Shown here: positions 4,497-5,093 of the stretch, piece after piece
Position numbering within the stretch: position 1 is the first letter of the stretch
How the letters are laid out: each line of letters starts with the position of its first letter
Assembly (NCBI GenBank): GCA_046154545.1
Contig: JBJXGC010000139.1
Location: 1 to 5,093 of the forward strand
DNA from: JBJXGC01 sp046154545
GTDB taxonomy: Bacteria > Chloroflexota > Dehalococcoidia > Tepidiformales > Tepidiformaceae
DNA length: 5,093 nucleotides
Direction of reading: 5' to 3'
Notes under the pieces: model-generated
Told to the model about the DNA's origin: nothing
Database searches by the model: none
Seen by the model: only the letters and a program-made list of their open reading frames with translations
Made by a program: the position numbers and the translations under genes

Positions 4497-5093
4497 TCAG
4501 CTCGCCGCCTTCAGCCACGGGATCGTGAGCGCCAGCCCTTCCTTGATCCCCCGCGGGGCGAAGCCGAGCGCCCTCGCGTTCGCGTCGTCCGTTGTGACCG
4601 GGCCGAGCTTGCCGTAGACCATGGAGCGGGTGGCGAAGAAGTGGGCGCCGGGTGGGAGGTCGCTCCCCGGCGGCAGGACGGTGAGCGGCGGCGGGTTGCC
4701 CCAGAGCCGCTTCGCTTCGCCCAGGAAGGCCGAGAACGTCGCCACCTCGCCGCAGAGGATGTAGCGCTTGCCCGCCTCGCCCTTTTCGTACGCGAGCAGG
4801 TGCCCCTTCGCCACGTCTTCGGCCAACACCCAGCCAACGCGCGCGTCGATCACCTCGCGCAGGGCGCCCTCGCAGGCCGCCCGGATGAGCAGGTTGTAGC
4901 TCATCGGGCCGCGCGGGCTCGGCCCATAGGCGTTGACGACGTTGACGATCCGCACATCGAGGCCGCCCGCCACGGCGGCGAAGACGGCCTGCTCCGCCTC
5001 CGCCTTCGTCACGGAGTACGGGTCGATGAGGGCCGTGCCGCCGGTGTGGCGCTCGCTCACCAGGCCATCGGGCGTGATGATCGCGGCGCTCGA
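4497..5093 (-). CDS. NAD-dependent epimerase/dehydratase, extended SDR family (5' end outside window)
   Basis: 198 residues of the C-terminal part are visible; the frame is open to the right edge, and the GTG at 5060 is internal, not a start. The first residues, SSAAIITPDG, hold the SDR active-site serine. PYSVTK (25-30 of the visible part) is the catalytic Y-x-x-x-K. IVNVVNAYGPSPRGPMSYN is the conserved strand and loop after the active site, typical of dihydroflavonol-reductase-like and sugar-epimerase-like enzymes. VLAEDVAKGHLLAYEKG and KRYILCGE are the substrate-domain marks of the same group, and the protein ends GLALTIPWLKAAS. The NAD(P)-binding Gly motif and about 110-130 N-terminal residues lie outside. 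The enzyme should oxidise, reduce or epimerise a sugar nucleotide or similar hydroxy/keto compound in the cytosol; the substrate cannot be read. The following minus-strand gene is separated by a gap with a hairpin, so it is probably a separate unit. Confidence 0.92.
   Translation of the reverse strand, partial: SSAAIITPDGLVSERHTGGTALIDPYSVTKAEAEQAVFAAVAGGLDVRIVNVVNAYGPSPRGPMSYNLLIRAACEGALREVIDARVGWVLAEDVAKGHLLAYEKGEAGKRYILCGEVATFSAFLGEAKRLWGNPPPLTVLPPGSDLPPGAHFFATRSMVYGKLGPVTTDDANARALGFAPRGIKEGLALTIPWLKAAS

Noticed and set aside
4497..5060. GTG at 5060 as start of the epimerase gene
   Set aside because: The frame continues upstream to the window edge with SSAAIITPDG, the conserved active-site serine strand, so this codon is internal.

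Overview
This window is a GC-rich bacterial chromosomal fragment with dense, mostly intact protein-coding genes. It shows no RNA genes, CRISPR array, transposase or phage genes. The organism cannot be named from the sequence alone. A Chloroflexota-like bacterium (Dehalococcoidia/Tepidiformia type) is my best guess. The reasons are the Thr/Pro/Ser 'TATPT' linker joined to a lamin-tail domain, the 2-hydroxyacyl-CoA lyase, the GTG start, and a small nuclease-fold-like protein of a kind I associate with that phylum. This is inference from style, not a database match.

Layout, left to right. (1) Positions 1-1367, minus strand: the N-terminal 455 residues of a thiamine-diphosphate enzyme of the 2-hydroxyacyl-CoA lyase / oxalyl-CoA decarboxylase family, running off the left edge. 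(2) A 92-base divergent gap, then 1460-1888, plus strand: a 142-residue protein that looks like a short, catalytically degenerate PD-(D/E)XK-fold protein. (3) A 274-base gene-free stretch, 1889-2162, holding a striking 101-base inverted repeat. Its arms are 25 and 26 bases, and each arm can also fold on itself. (4) 2163-2894, plus strand: a six-transmembrane voltage-gated-type potassium channel with a TTVGYGD filter. (5) A 40-base convergent gap with a perfect 6-bp hairpin. (6) 2935-3567, minus strand: a secreted protein made of a signal peptide, a Thr/Pro/Ser linker and a lamin-tail domain. (7) 3564-4373, minus strand: a cytosolic protein with a helical N-terminal half and a PH/GRAM-like C-terminal domain. 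It overlaps gene 6 by four bases (GTGA), so the two are almost certainly one transcription unit. (8) A 123-base gap with a long hairpin, then 4497-5093, minus strand: the C-terminal part of an extended short-chain dehydrogenase (NAD-dependent epimerase/dehydratase), running off the right edge.

The genes do not form one obvious pathway. The lyase and the epimerase are ordinary metabolic enzymes. The channel is a single-gene ion transporter. The only tightly linked pair is the PH-domain protein with the secreted lamin-tail protein. The most noteworthy items are the long inverted repeat, the coupled PH/lamin-tail pair, the potassium channel's apparently missing S2 acidic residue, and -10-like hexamers set just upstream of two starts that lack clear ribosome-binding sites, which suggests leaderless transcripts.
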